In this document: in pieces, positions 1-11,229 of the stretch | Layout: each line of letters begins with the position of its first letter | Position numbering within the stretch: the first letter of the stretch is position 1 | Assembly: GCF_027943255.1 (NCBI RefSeq) | Contig: NC_072893.1 | Coordinates: 133,733,784-133,797,783, forward strand | Length of the DNA stretch: 64,000 nucleotides | Origin: Anastrepha obliqua | Taxonomy: Eukaryota > Arthropoda > Insecta > Diptera > Tephritidae | Direction: 5' to 3' | Program-made: the position numbers and the translations under genes | The notes under the pieces: model-generated | What the model was told of the DNA's origin: nothing | Seen by the model: the letters and a program-made list of their open reading frames with translations, nothing else | Databases searched by the model: none

Positions 1-3000
1 TGATTTTGAATGCCTCCAATTTGGACATTTTTCATAAAAGCCTATGACATAGCGACCTGGTTCATACAAGTATATAAAAAAACTCTAAAGCACTGCGGAA
101 ATACCTATAACAATTCCTAAAAAGCAACTCAGAATGTCAAAAAAATTGATATTAATGACTCTGAAAGAGTGTTTTTTTTTTGTTTTCAAAAAAGCAAAGG
201 CTTCCTTATACGGAGAGATTAATTATCAGAAAAGAAAAGGAAAAATGTGAGCATTTTATTATTCATTTTTTGTTTTTTGTGAATTTTTTTATGTATGAGT
301 ATTTATATCAAAAATATTAAACTTAAACATTTTTTTGCTTTTTTTCCTACTAAGATTTGTCTTTGAGTATCAATCATCCCAGAAGTTTGAGTATCAAAGA
401 GTTTGGAAAACACAGCCGACACAGTTTGCCTTAGAAATATATTTATTCACAAATACTTTTATAAAGCCTTACAATTTTTTGTTCGATTTTTACTGGACAC
501 ACTTTCTGGTTTGAATATTATTAATTTTTGCAGTTCAAGCAAAAGTAATTTTTAAATGCACTTTAATACCAAAAGTATTTAATATCTTTGCAATATTTTT
601 GGAGGCTTATTTTTAGCAATTCAGCTAGCGATTTTGATACACATTCAAATTCACATGTTTGATTATTTCTGCAAGTATTGAACAAGAAAAATATTTCAAG
701 CGCTATTCCGACAGAGTAAGGCTACTGCGTTTAGAAAGTATAGTGACCCCCTTAGACTTATTTGCTATGTTGAAATATGCATTGCCACACAAGTGAGTAC
801 ATTTGCACAGGTTGGCTGAAAAGTATCGAAAGTGACCCCTTGCAGCCAACAGACCAAATAACATTTCTGTGCTTTCATTTGAACACAAACAAAATTATTT
901 CGAGCTGTCATTTCATTCCTTGCCTACAAGCCATTTGAATTGTGATGCAAGTGTATTTTTTTAGAATGGAAAGAACTGAATACCGGACTCAATACCGAAT
1001 TCTTTGTTTTTGTAAGTTCCTTATCAACAGAAATTCATTGAAAGTGGAATCGAATGTCTACTTGAATTCTGGCTGCACAATGATGAGGTTTAGAGTTTAA
1101 ACGCGGTTGTACAACTGTTGAAAATAAACAGCTGAATGCAAAAACACCAGAAATCATTCAGCTAGTATTTAGCATTGTTTGTGGACGTCTAAGTTTGACT
1201 TAAGATTAAATTACTGATACTATGGGCATCTCTGATGAACGAAGACTTACGTATTGAAAATTTGTTCTGAAAGTTAGTGGCGAGTTCGTTAAGAATTCAA
1301 CAAAAAACTGTGGAACAGTATTCTTCAGAGGTCCCAGAAAATCGTCACAGAGATAGCATAGAAATATTGGAATTGCAATAAGGATATTGAAATTTAGGGA
1401 GTTTATGTGGAATATAAATTAAAACATTCACTTTGTTTTATTTTTGCCTTCTCACTTTTCGACCAACCTGTGGCAAAGTGTACGAATACAAACTATAAAA
1501 ATATTTTTCAATTCCTTTCGTTCAAGTGTTTATAGTAGCTGGGCAGGTTGGCTATTTTCGCCATTGATTGCATTAAAAATACAACAGAGTTTACTTCCAA
1601 CTTTCTATTTACTGCTTTCCCTACTTTCTGCAGTTTGTTGGTTTAGGCAGCTACTAATTTGCCACTTGCCTCGCTTCTTCGGTTGGATACCTGTAATGTT
1701 TAGGTTGAAAATGTCATTTAAATTTTTAATAAGGCACTCAAATTTGATAGACACATACATATGCTGACTATTTCTTTTCCTTAAAATGCAATGGCAAGCC
1801 AATTTGCAAACGCTTTGAATAAATCAGTGACGAATTAGAAACCACGTCAGACTAATGCAAATAAAACGGCTTGTTGAGCGAAAGCAGGCACGCGTAAAAG
1901 AAAAAAACTGATTTTGACTTGCCACTCAATAATACATTATGCTCAAATTGAAGTTTCAGTTTAAAATTGAATGCACTCACGCCGCCACAGAGCTTTCAAC
2001 ACAATTTAGCCACACGTTACTTATACGCCTCGTCCTAAATCGGATTTCAATTTGCTGATCGCAGTGTCGCATTAAAAAATTGTGATAGAGAAAGAACAGG
2101 AAAATAAATAAAGGAAGAAATTGAATGGATAAACTACTGCTTTGGTTTAAATAGCAAAAATCTCTCCCGTGTGCTACGTGCTTTACTAGGAAAGTGTTTT
2201 TTAGCGGGCGTGGTTTGTATGTCAAGCGAGGAATGTGTCTTCGATGGTGTATAGTACTTTATGCGCTAATGGAGCTTATGGGAATATGTGCTTGTACGAG
2301 CGCATTATATGCTTAACCTTTCGCTTATACTCAACTTCATTTAATACTAAATCCTTTTGCTTCACTCAGCTTTCAAATTCAAATTCAAATAACAATGCTG
2401 CACGTCATAGCGCCATGCGACAAAAGATTTCTTCATCTCTGGGCTTGGCGGTTGCTGGGAGTGGGTGACATATAAAAAGCAATTTTCTGTTATTAAAATA
2501 AATCTCTTGCAGAAATGTGCTAGCGAATAGAAGGAAGTATACGAGTATATTGAATGCATGTAAAATATGAATAATATGCTGAATGGGAAATGGAAAATAG
2601 AAAATGCATTGTGAAGTCAAAGTTGTCGGCAAATAGATGAACGTTAATTTGATCAGAGTGCCGAACTTCATTCCATACCATAGCTGAACAAAATTTATGT
2701 ATAATTCAATCACATTCGACACCTAGTGCCACAAATTAGCGCATAACTGAGATTTAAAATTTGTTTTTATGACCGATGAAGTCGCCAGGGTTCTATGAAC
2801 TTTACTTAGAAACTTAGATTTATTTATTATTAATTTTAGATCAACCTCCACAAGTCTTTTTATTGCCAAGTTCAGCTTAGCAATGTTACAAATAAAGCTT
2901 TCTATTATTATTTCAGGATTTTTTTTTTATTTTCTGCACTTCATTCGTTTACTTCAAGCACTTTATTTTCGCAAACCCATTGTTATATACTATTTTGAAG

Positions 3001-3004
3001 TACA
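1..3004. other. gene-free AT-rich stretch
   Basis: No coding region, RNA gene or recognisable transposon could be supported. The open frames are short, in AT-rich sequence, and show no domain or splice structure. I see nothing specific in it. Confidence 0.5.
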
Positions 3005-3006
3005 TA

Positions 3007-3033
3007 CAGGGTGAACAATATGAAGTGTTACCA
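3007..3033 (+). repeat. left terminal inverted repeat of the mariner
   Basis: About 27 bp beginning CAGGGTGAACAATATGAAGT. It pairs with the right end, with a few mismatches and a one-base gap. Confidence 0.9.
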
Positions 3034-3170
3034 ACTTCACACTGCTTGTATCTGTAAAACAGCTCATGACATCAACGTCAAAATTGTTCTAATGACAATT
3101 CAATATACTATATTGTTTATAAGCCATCAAAAGCATTTGCGTCTCAGTTTTGTTGAATTTTTTTTCTGTG

Positions 3171-4188
3171 ATGGAGTTCAAACGTAATAGTGTCATTGCG
3201 TTATATTTGGCTGGAAAATCACAACCTGCCATTGTTCGTGAGCTCAGTCACCTCAAAGTGAATAAAATGTTTGTGTATCGCACTATAAAACGTTACAATG
3301 ATACTGGTTGTATTGCAAAACGCTATGGAGGTGGACCAAAAAAACCGCAACAACGCCAGAAATGGTTGGGAAAGGGAAGGCTCGACTTGAACGAAATCCA
3401 CGTCGAAGTAGAAGAAAAATGGACAAAAAACTGAAAATATCGCAAGACAGCATTCGACGCATATTGAAAAATGAGTCCAAGGTCAAGGCTTACAAGTTCC
3501 AAAAATCACACGATCTTTCACCCCAGCAAAAAAGAGTTCAGTGCGAAAGAGCAAAGGCCGTGTTGCGTTTGCACGAACGTGGCGAATTTCTGATGAAAAA
3601 AATTTCCCAATTAAGCAGTTCATAAACACTCAATACGATCGTGTTTACTTGACCGAACGCTCATACGAGAATTTCAGCCTACGTATGGCCACTCGAAGCA
3701 ATTTCCCATCGCAAGTAATGGTTTAGACCGCAGTGACCGCTGATGGACGCTCTCCAATCGTTTTTATCGAGCCTGGTGTCAAAGTGAATGCGACTTATTA
3801 TCGGGAAAATGTTTTAGAAACCGCTTTAGAGCCGTGAACACGCAAACATTTCGGTCGTAGACCATGGACGTTCCAACAGGACTCGGCACCGTCTCATAAA
3901 GCTCGTGTAAACCAAGAATGGTTAAAAAATCATGTTCCACACTTCATTTCGTCCACAGAATGGCTTATAAATTCGCCAGACGCAAATCCGGTGGACTATT
4001 CCATCTGGTCCATTTCGGAGAACAAGGTGAGGACTAAAAAATATGCTAGTATGGATGCGCTGAAAAAAGCGATTATACGAGAATGGTCCAAAATACCTCA
4101 AGATCACATTCGTACAGCATGCAGCTCATTTTTTGACCGTTTGAAGGGTGTAGTCAAGGCAATAGGTGATCATATCGAGCTAAAGTGA
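3171..4188 (+). pseudogene. broken maT-type mariner transposase
   Basis: The protein would bind the element ends and cut and paste the element in the nucleus. The frame opens at the ATG at 3171 (MEFKRNSVIALYL), with an N-terminal helix-turn-helix region. The first catalytic Asp lies in SDEK near 3590, the second in QQDSAPSHK and the third in SPDANPVDYSIW. Exactly 37 residues separate the second and third, which is the maT (DD37D) signature. It is inactive: one frame change at about 3340-3370, another at about 3580-3595 beside the SDEK motif, a TAG at 3724-3726 where Trp is expected, and a TGA at 3835-3837, also probably a former Trp. The normal C-terminal stop is at 4186-4188. Assignment to mariner is firm; the DD37D subgroup rests on my residue count. 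Confidence 0.88.
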
Positions 4189-4298
4189 ATATATGTTAAA
4201 ATTGTAATCATTTTTGAACAATTGTGAATTGAAATTGTAATCATCTTTGAAATCAATAAAAACTAATTTCACACAAAAAAGTTATGGTGTTTTGAATG

Positions 4299-4325
4299 GG
4301 TGGCACTTCATATCGTATCACCCTG
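4299..4325 (-). repeat. right terminal inverted repeat of the mariner
   Basis: Read on the minus strand it begins CAGGGTGATACGATATGAAG, matching the left repeat. It is followed by the TA target duplicate at 4326-4327. Confidence 0.9.
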
Positions 4326-4327
4326 TA

Positions 4328-5189
4328 TATAAGTACATATGTAAGTGCATGCGCACATGGAAATGTACAAATATATGTACGGAAATATAATCGAAGGTGC
4401 TTGGTTCTGCCGACATCATGCAGCGTGCTTATGGGAAGTTTTTCTCTGTGCTGCCGGCAACAAAATCGCATTAAAAAGGCATATTGCGCAAAGTGGAAAT
4501 TCTGATAACTGCATACTAAGGACCGTATATGCATACAAAAGTACTTATATACCTATAGTACTGTGCAAACAGATAATAATACAAATATAGATATGAACAA
4601 ATATGTATATAAAATTATGTAGTTATGTGGAAAACCACAAACGCAGCTACAAAGCATGAGAAAATTGCAAACTTTTAAAGACGTGTCTATTCGTTGCTAT
4701 AACAAAAACTGCGACTGCGTTAGTGCCTTGAAATATGCATTGACTTTTTTTAAATAAGAAAACCAGTCAAAGTGATTGGCAGAAGAAACGCTTAAAACCT
4801 TGGCAGTTGCTGTTTCTTTACAAGTATATTCTTTATTTTGTGTTTCTTTTTTTGTACTTTTCCCTAACTCTTTTGCCTCATGCAAGAAACTAAAGTACAT
4901 TGTTCATAAGTAGGTTTTGTTTGCAACACAAAAATGTGTATAACATTTCCATTAAAATATTTACCTGCGCCATTTTTAAATGCCCATATGACATTGTTCT
5001 GCGCTTGGGCCATTTGATTCTCATTTTTTGTAACATCTGGAAAAAAGAGGGTGTTGTTGAGGATAGCTGTTGAAAATTTCAAAAGTAGTAACAAGAAATT
5101 TTCAAGTTTCTTTTCGACTTTAAAAAACTTCTTTATAAAAGGTGGTTTAAAAAAAACGTATTAAAGTAACTGAGAGCAGGTAGTTAGTC
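4328..5189. other. gene-free stretch
   Basis: AT-rich sequence between the mariner and a LINE relic. The small open frames have no recognisable content. Confidence 0.45.
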
Positions 5190-6340
5190 CGGCACTTGCC
5201 AAGTAGCACTAAAGCGCCGTTTTGATACCATTATGAGACCTCCAACAAGCAGATATCTACAGCCAGCCAGAGCTGTTGGTGCAATGGAGAAGATTGATGG
5301 AATTCAAGTTGGCACTCTGTCCCAGGTTGACGAAGAAGGGAGCGCCCAGTGAAAATGCTCAACAGTCTCCTTCTCTGAAAGGTCCCCGCAGTTTCTGCAA
5401 TAGGGTTGAATGGTAAACCTAGTTGTTCCGCGTGTGTTCCGATCATCCAATGACCGGTAAACACACCTACGAGTTTGGAAATTGAATGGTGAGGAATCGC
5501 CAGAACTTTTAGAGTCCTCCGTCTATTGTACTGGTGGCAAACTCCATCTGTCCTGCGCTATTCTGAGAAATAAGTTGTGCGATTCCCCTTTAACAACAGT
5601 CGAGAGGATGCCGATGTCGGGTAGGAGACATCTGAGGTCAATTCGGTCGATCTCTACCTTGCAAGTTCATCAGCAATTTCATTTCCCCTGTACGTTTCTA
5701 TGTCCTTGAACTCAGATCATAGAAATGTTACTTGCACAACCAAGAGATTTGATCTCCTCCTTACAGGAGTGAACTAGTTTGGCTCTGCTCTATGGCGTCG
5801 TCAGATCCTTGATTGTTGCTTGACTATCGGAAAAAAATTAATATCTTCTTCGCTCCCGCATTTCCTAAGCATTTTGCATGCCGGCAGGATCACAAAGACT
5901 TCTGCTTGAAAAACACTAGGCTGTTTTTGGCTATTTAAAGGATTAGGCTGATTAGGAGAAAATCTCTGATCTGACTCTCGATCTCAGCTTGGAATTGTCA
6001 GTGAAGACAGAGGTATCAGTATCGGTACTGATTTTTCTTTAGTTTCAATCCTGCCTACTTGGAAACATTGCCCTGGCACGACCATATCCCTTGGGAGATT
6101 ACCTCCAGAAAGCAACTTCCTTTAACCTGATTGTACTTTAGGCAGAGATGGAAATAACGTAAAACGAAACGATATTCAGAGCAGCACTTGTGATGCCAAT
6201 GCAAACAATCCTTTACAGCCTCCCCAGTTTAGTGATATTATAGCCCTTCCGAAGGGCTTCCCACAAAACCAGGCATTTATCAGTTAAAATTGGCAGAACC
6301 ACTACGTTGTTCATCCAACGAACATCTTGGGTTGAGCACC
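5190..6340 (-). pseudogene. decayed LINE 3' end (RNase H and C-terminal zinc-knuckle region)
   Basis: Translated on the minus strand in shifting frames, this carries LINE ORF2 C-terminal motifs. From high to low coordinates these are an RNase H segment (SVFQAEVFVI near 5910, DSQATIKDL near 5820, GNEIADELA near 5665), then the C-terminal segment TGHWMIGTHAEQLGLPFNP near 5430, a cysteine-rich stretch with ETVEHF near 5360, and SSGWL near 5265. Many stops and frame changes interrupt it. It is a 5'-truncated copy of an RNase H-bearing LINE, more diverged than the element at 7.4-12.9 kb and apparently a different family. The boundaries are approximate. Confidence 0.75.
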
Positions 6341-6694
6341 CAAAATGTGCTCTGAAAGGTTTATTTTAAGCGCTTCAATTATACCATTAAATTCTAAATA
6401 TGCCTCAAAACTGTTTTTAAAATCTTATAAGCCTAGAGATATACTTTTAAAATTTACATAAATTGATTTTAAAAGCACAGAGACATATTGACAATTTATT
6501 CGTTTCTTAATTAATTTTGATAATTTTTTTATGAAAATATATTTCATGCTCCTACAAAAAACCACATAAATCCAAGTTCAAATTAAAAAAAAGAAATGTA
6601 TCAAAATTTCAAACTATACAAGTTTATTACCCATTGAGTTGTGGCAATGTAAGGTGCAAGTTTGAAGTAGCTCAAGAATCGTTTTGATTTATCA

Positions 6695-6815
6695 CAGTTT
6701 TTTCTAGCGGTCGAATTAATATCCTTTCGGAGGCGGCACAAAACTGTAGGTCCCTCCATTTGTGAGAAAACACCATAAAGCACAACACCCCCAACAAAGG
6801 GTGTAAGCGCCAATA
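6695..6815 (+). mobile_element. SINE fragment (3' body)
   Basis: Contains the conserved body blocks of the SINE seen at 13.4 kb: ctagcggtcg, then aaaactgtaggtccctccat and tttgtg, then gggtgtaagcgccaa. The tRNA-like head is absent. Confidence 0.72.
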
Positions 6816-7558
6816 AAAACTTTTATTCGTGCGGAAATTGGTGTGTACTCGTATTGCCAGCTGGAAACACCTTTACATACGCCAAACAACCAGTAGTGAG
6901 TGTGCAGCCTGCGTGAAGGACATGATTGCCTGAAGAGCCGCCACTCGTGCTCGTCCATATGTATGCGAGAATAAATGTTTTCATTTGACTTCCGTGCCCA
7001 TTTAATGAAAAATAAATGAAATCAAAAGTTAAACAAAAACAAAAAAAGGGGGAAATGCTGAACGAAAAATTTGCTTACACACCATGCATTTGGATTACGT
7101 TTGCACTTTCAATAACTAACTTTAATTGCTGCTGCCATAAATGTTTAGTTCGCAAATGGGCCAGCGAATGGCGCATCGCTTTGGCGTTAAGAACGCTAAG
7201 GGTGTTTAAGGGTGCACCTGCGTGCACGCTGGAAAACATACACGTATATTTTTAAATGCGCCACACATCTATGTTGGCAGCGATTTTTCTTCTTATTCTT
7301 CCTGCGTAAACACCGAGTCCTTTATGCTTAATGCAGCGCACTGTTGCACTGTTACATTGTGCAGGGTGCAACAACAACATGAATTGAATTTGAAGAGGTC
7401 GAGCCAAGGAGCACCAGGAGATTTGGTGGCTCCTAAAATACTCAGGCTAAAAAGCCCATTGTATTTAAAGCTCTGGAAAGGGGGTAGATAGTCAAGGAGG
7501 GAGGGAGAAAAGTATCAGAGAAAGAGATAGGAAAGAATAGAGACAGAGATAGAGATAG

Positions 7559-10500
7559 TTAGTCCTGTGAGAATTTTCCAGATTCTTTGGCGAATCTGTA
7601 AATATCCTCCAGTTTTAGAGAACGAATATCACTCATTCCCATGACATCTGAACCCAATACCCGTAGTCGCGCTCTAGCAAAGGCAGGACACTCACAGAGA
7701 AAGTGCTCAGTGCTATCCGCCTCCTCCAAGCAGGACAGGCATACCGGGTCCTCGATGATTCCAATGGTGGTCATATGTTGACCCCATGGGTTGTGTCCCG
7801 TAATGATGCCGACCATCAACCGAATGTCTTTCCTTCTAAGTTTTAGTAGAAAGTTTGCCAGTTTTCTGTTCGGACTTGTCACAAAACACTTTGCAGTTCT
7901 GCAGCGTTCTAGACCGGACCATCGCTCTTTATGTAGATTGCCTACATAATCGTTGATCCAATTCTTGATTCCTGCGGGACTGATTCCGATTATTGGCTCT
8001 GGCCCCTGTGGGGGCACCGCTGATCCACGGTTGGCCAATTCGTCGGCGATTTCGTTTCCTTGAACACCGGAGTGTCCTGGAACCCATATAAGTACAAGCC
8101 TGTTTTGTCTTGCGACAGAATTAAGCTTCTTCTTACATTCTTGAACAATCTTTGAGGTTTGCTTCGCGTTCTCCAGGGCCTTCAATGCAGCCTGACTGTC
8201 ACTGAAGACTCCAATCTGTTTCCCGCTCCATCTCCTCTTGATTATCCATTCGGCTACTTTTAGGATGGCAAAAACTTCTGTTTGAAAAACAGTTGCCATT
8301 CCCCCCATAGCATAGTGATACTTATAACTATCGTCTAAGTACCATCCGGCTCCAGACCCTATTTCAGTCTTGGACCCATCGGTAAAGAAAATATCCGTCA
8401 AACCTCCCTGCATGCATTCTGGATTGCTCCATTGCTCACGCAATGGAAATCTGACATCAAATTTCCTTCCGAATGAAACTGTGGGTATCAGGTCATCTTT
8501 AGGTGCCAAAAACAGTGGATACTGCTCCGACAGCAACTTAAAGATTTCTCTGTGTCCCGTAGTTCCATCTTCGTGCCAGAAACCATATTTATGGAGTCTA
8601 CACATTGCTTTTATTGCTTCCTGTTGTATCTTAAGATCCAGGGGGAGCAAATTAAGCATAGCATTTAGGGCATCACTAGAGGTTGTACTCATGGCACCCG
8701 TGATGCATAAACATACACTTCTTTGCAGCCTGTATAGTTCCCGGATTGTGGACTTAACCATGCTCCGTCGCCACCAGACCACAGAAGCGTAAGTGATTAT
8801 TGGTCTGATAAGTGCCGTGTATATCCATAGGACCACAGCAGGTTTCAGGCCCCAAGTTTTGCCAAAGGCTCTACGGCATTGCTGAAAAATCTTCAATGCA
8901 CGATTCACCTTCAGTGAAACGTGTGTCTCCCAGGTCAGCTTCTTATCCAAGATTACTCCTAGATATTTAACTTCGTTGGAGAGACCAAGTGTCACACCTT
9001 TCAGTGTTGGAAGACTGAGTCCATCCAATTTCCGTTTTCTCGTAAACAAGACTATGGTTGTTTTGTCCGGATTAACGGAAAGACCTTGTCTCATGCACCA
9101 ATCATCGATTTTGTCAAGGATCCTCTGCACTTTCGTGCAAAGCCTCCTTAAGGATTTATCCGATGTTAGCGCACAGACGTCGTCCGCATATGCTTGGACG
9201 TGAAATCCGAGTTCCTGCATCTCCGCTAATAGGGAGTCTACGACGAAGCACCACAGCAGCGGAGAAAGAACACCCCCTTGGGGACATCCTTGCTTGGCCC
9301 TGACTGTGATTTGCTCGTCGCCGCTCCCACCAGCGGTTAACAGCCTCTCAGAGAGCATGGAGTATATCCATTTTATAATGGCTTGATTAACTCCATGTCG
9401 TTCGGCAGAAGAACATATCGAGCCGAAAGTGGCATTATCAAAAGCCCCCTCAATGTCCACGAATACGCCCATTGTGTATTCGTCAGCTTCCAGCCCAGCT
9501 TCAATCTTGCTAACAAGATCGTGTAAGGCTGATTCACATGATTTTCCACTCTGGTAAGCGTGTTGGTTTCTACTAAGTGGACTTCTCGGCAATACCCCCA
9601 CTCGAATATGTTTCTCCACCACTCGTTCCAGACTTTTCAACATGAACGCTGTCAAACTGATTGGTCTGAAACTTTTTGCTAGGGAATAGTCATCTTTTCC
9701 TGGTTTTGGAATAAATACTACTCTTACGCGTCGCCATTGGGATGGTATATAACCAAATGCAAGACAGGCTGTGAAGATCCTTTTCAGGGCCTCAATCAGC
9801 CTGCCTCCTCCTTTTTTAAGCATTACTGGATATATTCCGTCAGGTCCAGGGGACTTAAAGTTCTCAAAGGAAGATAAGGAAAACCTTATCGATTCCCTTG
9901 TCACTATCCGACTAGCAACTGGTATGTACCTAGAGGTTCCACCGTTGCCACCGTCATTGTTCATGCCACTCTCAGCTTCAGAGAGAGTTCTACTACCCGG
10001 AAAATGGGTTTCGAGTAGAGCATTAAACGTTTCCGATTTGGAAATGGTGTATGAACCATCAGGTTTTCGAATGGAATCCAGCCTTACTGAGCGGTCTAAA
10101 TGAAGGACCTTACAAAGTCTCGCTGTTTCCCTCATTTCTTCGACGTTACTGCAGAAATTTCTATAGGATTCAAGTTTGGCTTGCCGTACTTTTTTCTTAT
10201 ATTCTCTCTGTGTAAGTCGATGATTGGCCCAGTCCTCTTCTGTTTTGGTCTTCAAGGCCTTATTAAGAAGTTTCCTGGACCGTACACGAAGCTTCGACAG
10301 TTCAGGGTTCCACCAAGGAACCGCTTTCCCCTGTCTGCTTTGCCTGAGTGGACACAGTTCCTCAAAGCAATTGATTAAAGTACCTTCTAATTCCTTAGTA
10401 GCATCTTCAATCATTTCTGCTGATTTGAGTTTTTTCAGGTTTGGTAACCGCTCTGTTACAAGCTCACCATACCTGTCCCAGTCCACATTTCGAGGATTCC

Positions 10501-11215
10501 TACCGGAAGGTATTGATATTGTATCAATTCCCAGTCGGAATTCGATAAGACGATGATCAGAAAGAGAGTCCTCTTCCAAAACTCGCCATCGGTTGATTTG
10601 ATTTCCAACTGACCTATTGGTAAGTGTTAAATCAATCACCTCTTGTCTCCTTCTGGTCACAAAAGTTGGTTTGTTACCAGTGTTTTGGATGACCAAATCG
10701 GATGACAGGATAAAATCCAGTAACTTGAGACCTCTGGGGTTGCATTTGCTGCTTCCCCACACAATGTTCTGTGAATTTGCGTCACAGCCCACTATTAGCC
10801 CCAGATTATTGGATTCTGCGTACTTGACCACTTCTCTTAGCTCCCTCGAAGGAGGTGGCTGTAAAGAGTCGTAGGGTAGGTAGGCCGAAACTATGATAGC
10901 TTCGACACTGTTCCCACTTTTCAAGTACTTTATTTTTGCAGCAACGATATCTCCAGAGCATAGCTCGTTTAACATCGTGTGTTCGATCAACCTCGGCATG
11001 ATAATACATGCTCGCGGTCTCACATTCCCTTCACAATGAAGTATTTGTCCCCACGACATAGCACTTAGACCACAGATACGCTTGTGACATACCCATGGTT
11101 CTTGTATAAGTATTATGTGTGGGTTTGTTTGCAGTTTTGCATGCCTACGGCACAAGAGAGCCGTAGACGCTTTGCTATGCTGCAGATTAATCTGTGTAAA
11201 TATTACTTCAGTCAT
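7559..11215 (-). CDS. LINE ORF2: endonuclease, reverse transcriptase, RNase H (1,218 aa)
   Basis: This is the enzyme of target-primed reverse transcription: it nicks target DNA, copies the element RNA into the nick and degrades RNA. The N-terminal endonuclease (about residues 1-225) shows QINLQHSK, IQEPW, GCDANS and the terminal LSDHRL. The reverse transcriptase (about 470-760) shows FVDIEGAFDN, GCPQGGVLSPLLW and the YADD catalytic motif near residue 676. RNase H (about 940-1075) has FFTDGSK, QTEVFAIL, SDSQAALKAL and WVPGHSGVQGNEIADELA, so all four acidic catalytic positions appear present. Near residue 1155 there is a CCHC-type cluster (CLSCLEEADSTEHFLCECP). The start ATG lies 14 bases after the ORF1 stop, so translation may depend on re-initiation. 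No stop or frameshift interrupts it. Function is firm; clade is inferred. Confidence 0.95.
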   Translation of the reverse strand: MTEVIFTQINLQHSKASTALLCRRHAKLQTNPHIILIQEPWVCHKRICGLSAMSWGQILHCEGNVRPRACIIMPRLIEHTMLNELCSGDIVAAKIKYLKSGNSVEAIIVSAYLPYDSLQPPPSRELREVVKYAESNNLGLIVGCDANSQNIVWGSSKCNPRGLKLLDFILSSDLVIQNTGNKPTFVTRRRQEVIDLTLTNRSVGNQINRWRVLEEDSLSDHRLIEFRLGIDTISIPSGRNPRNVDWDRYGELVTERLPNLKKLKSAEMIEDATKELEGTLINCFEELCPLRQSRQGKAVPWWNPELSKLRVRSRKLLNKALKTKTEEDWANHRLTQREYKKKVRQAKLESYRNFCSNVEEMRETARLCKVLHLDRSVRLDSIRKPDGSYTISKSETFNALLETHFPGSRTLSEAESGMNNDGGNGGTSRYIPVASRIVTRESIRFSLSSFENFKSPGPDGIYPVMLKKGGGRLIEALKRIFTACLAFGYIPSQWRRVRVVFIPKPGKDDYSLAKSFRPISLTAFMLKSLERVVEKHIRVGVLPRSPLSRNQHAYQSGKSCESALHDLVSKIEAGLEADEYTMGVFVDIEGAFDNATFGSICSSAERHGVNQAIIKWIYSMLSERLLTAGGSGDEQITVRAKQGCPQGGVLSPLLWCFVVDSLLAEMQELGFHVQAYADDVCALTSDKSLRRLCTKVQRILDKIDDWCMRQGLSVNPDKTTIVLFTRKRKLDGLSLPTLKGVTLGLSNEVKYLGVILDKKLTWETHVSLKVNRALKIFQQCRRAFGKTWGLKPAVVLWIYTALIRPIITYASVVWWRRSMVKSTIRELYRLQRSVCLCITGAMSTTSSDALNAMLNLLPLDLKIQQEAIKAMCRLHKYGFWHEDGTTGHREIFKLLSEQYPLFLAPKDDLIPTVSFGRKFDVRFPLREQWSNPECMQGGLTDIFFTDGSKTEIGSGAGWYLDDSYKYHYAMGGMATVFQTEVFAILKVAEWIIKRRWSGKQIGVFSDSQAALKALENAKQTSKIVQECKKKLNSVARQNRLVLIWVPGHSGVQGNEIADELANRGSAVPPQGPEPIIGISPAGIKNWINDYVGNLHKERWSGLERCRTAKCFVTSPNRKLANFLLKLRRKDIRLMVGIITGHNPWGQHMTTIGIIEDPVCLSCLEEADSTEHFLCECPAFARARLRVLGSDVMGMSDIRSLKLEDIYRFAKESGKFSQD

Positions 11216-11229
11216 GAGACTGAGTATAT

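Larger units (their letters stand above)
3007..4325 (+). mobile_element. mariner-family transposon, maT-type (DD37D), inactive
   Basis: A 1,319 bp element bounded by inverted repeats that start CAGGGTGA at both ends (left at 3007, right ending at 4325). TA dinucleotides flank both ends (3005-3006 and 4326-4327), the target duplication expected for the Tc1/mariner superfamily. It encloses one transposase reading frame broken by frameshifts and stops. With intact ends but a dead protein it could only move if a related transposase acted on it. Confidence 0.92.
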
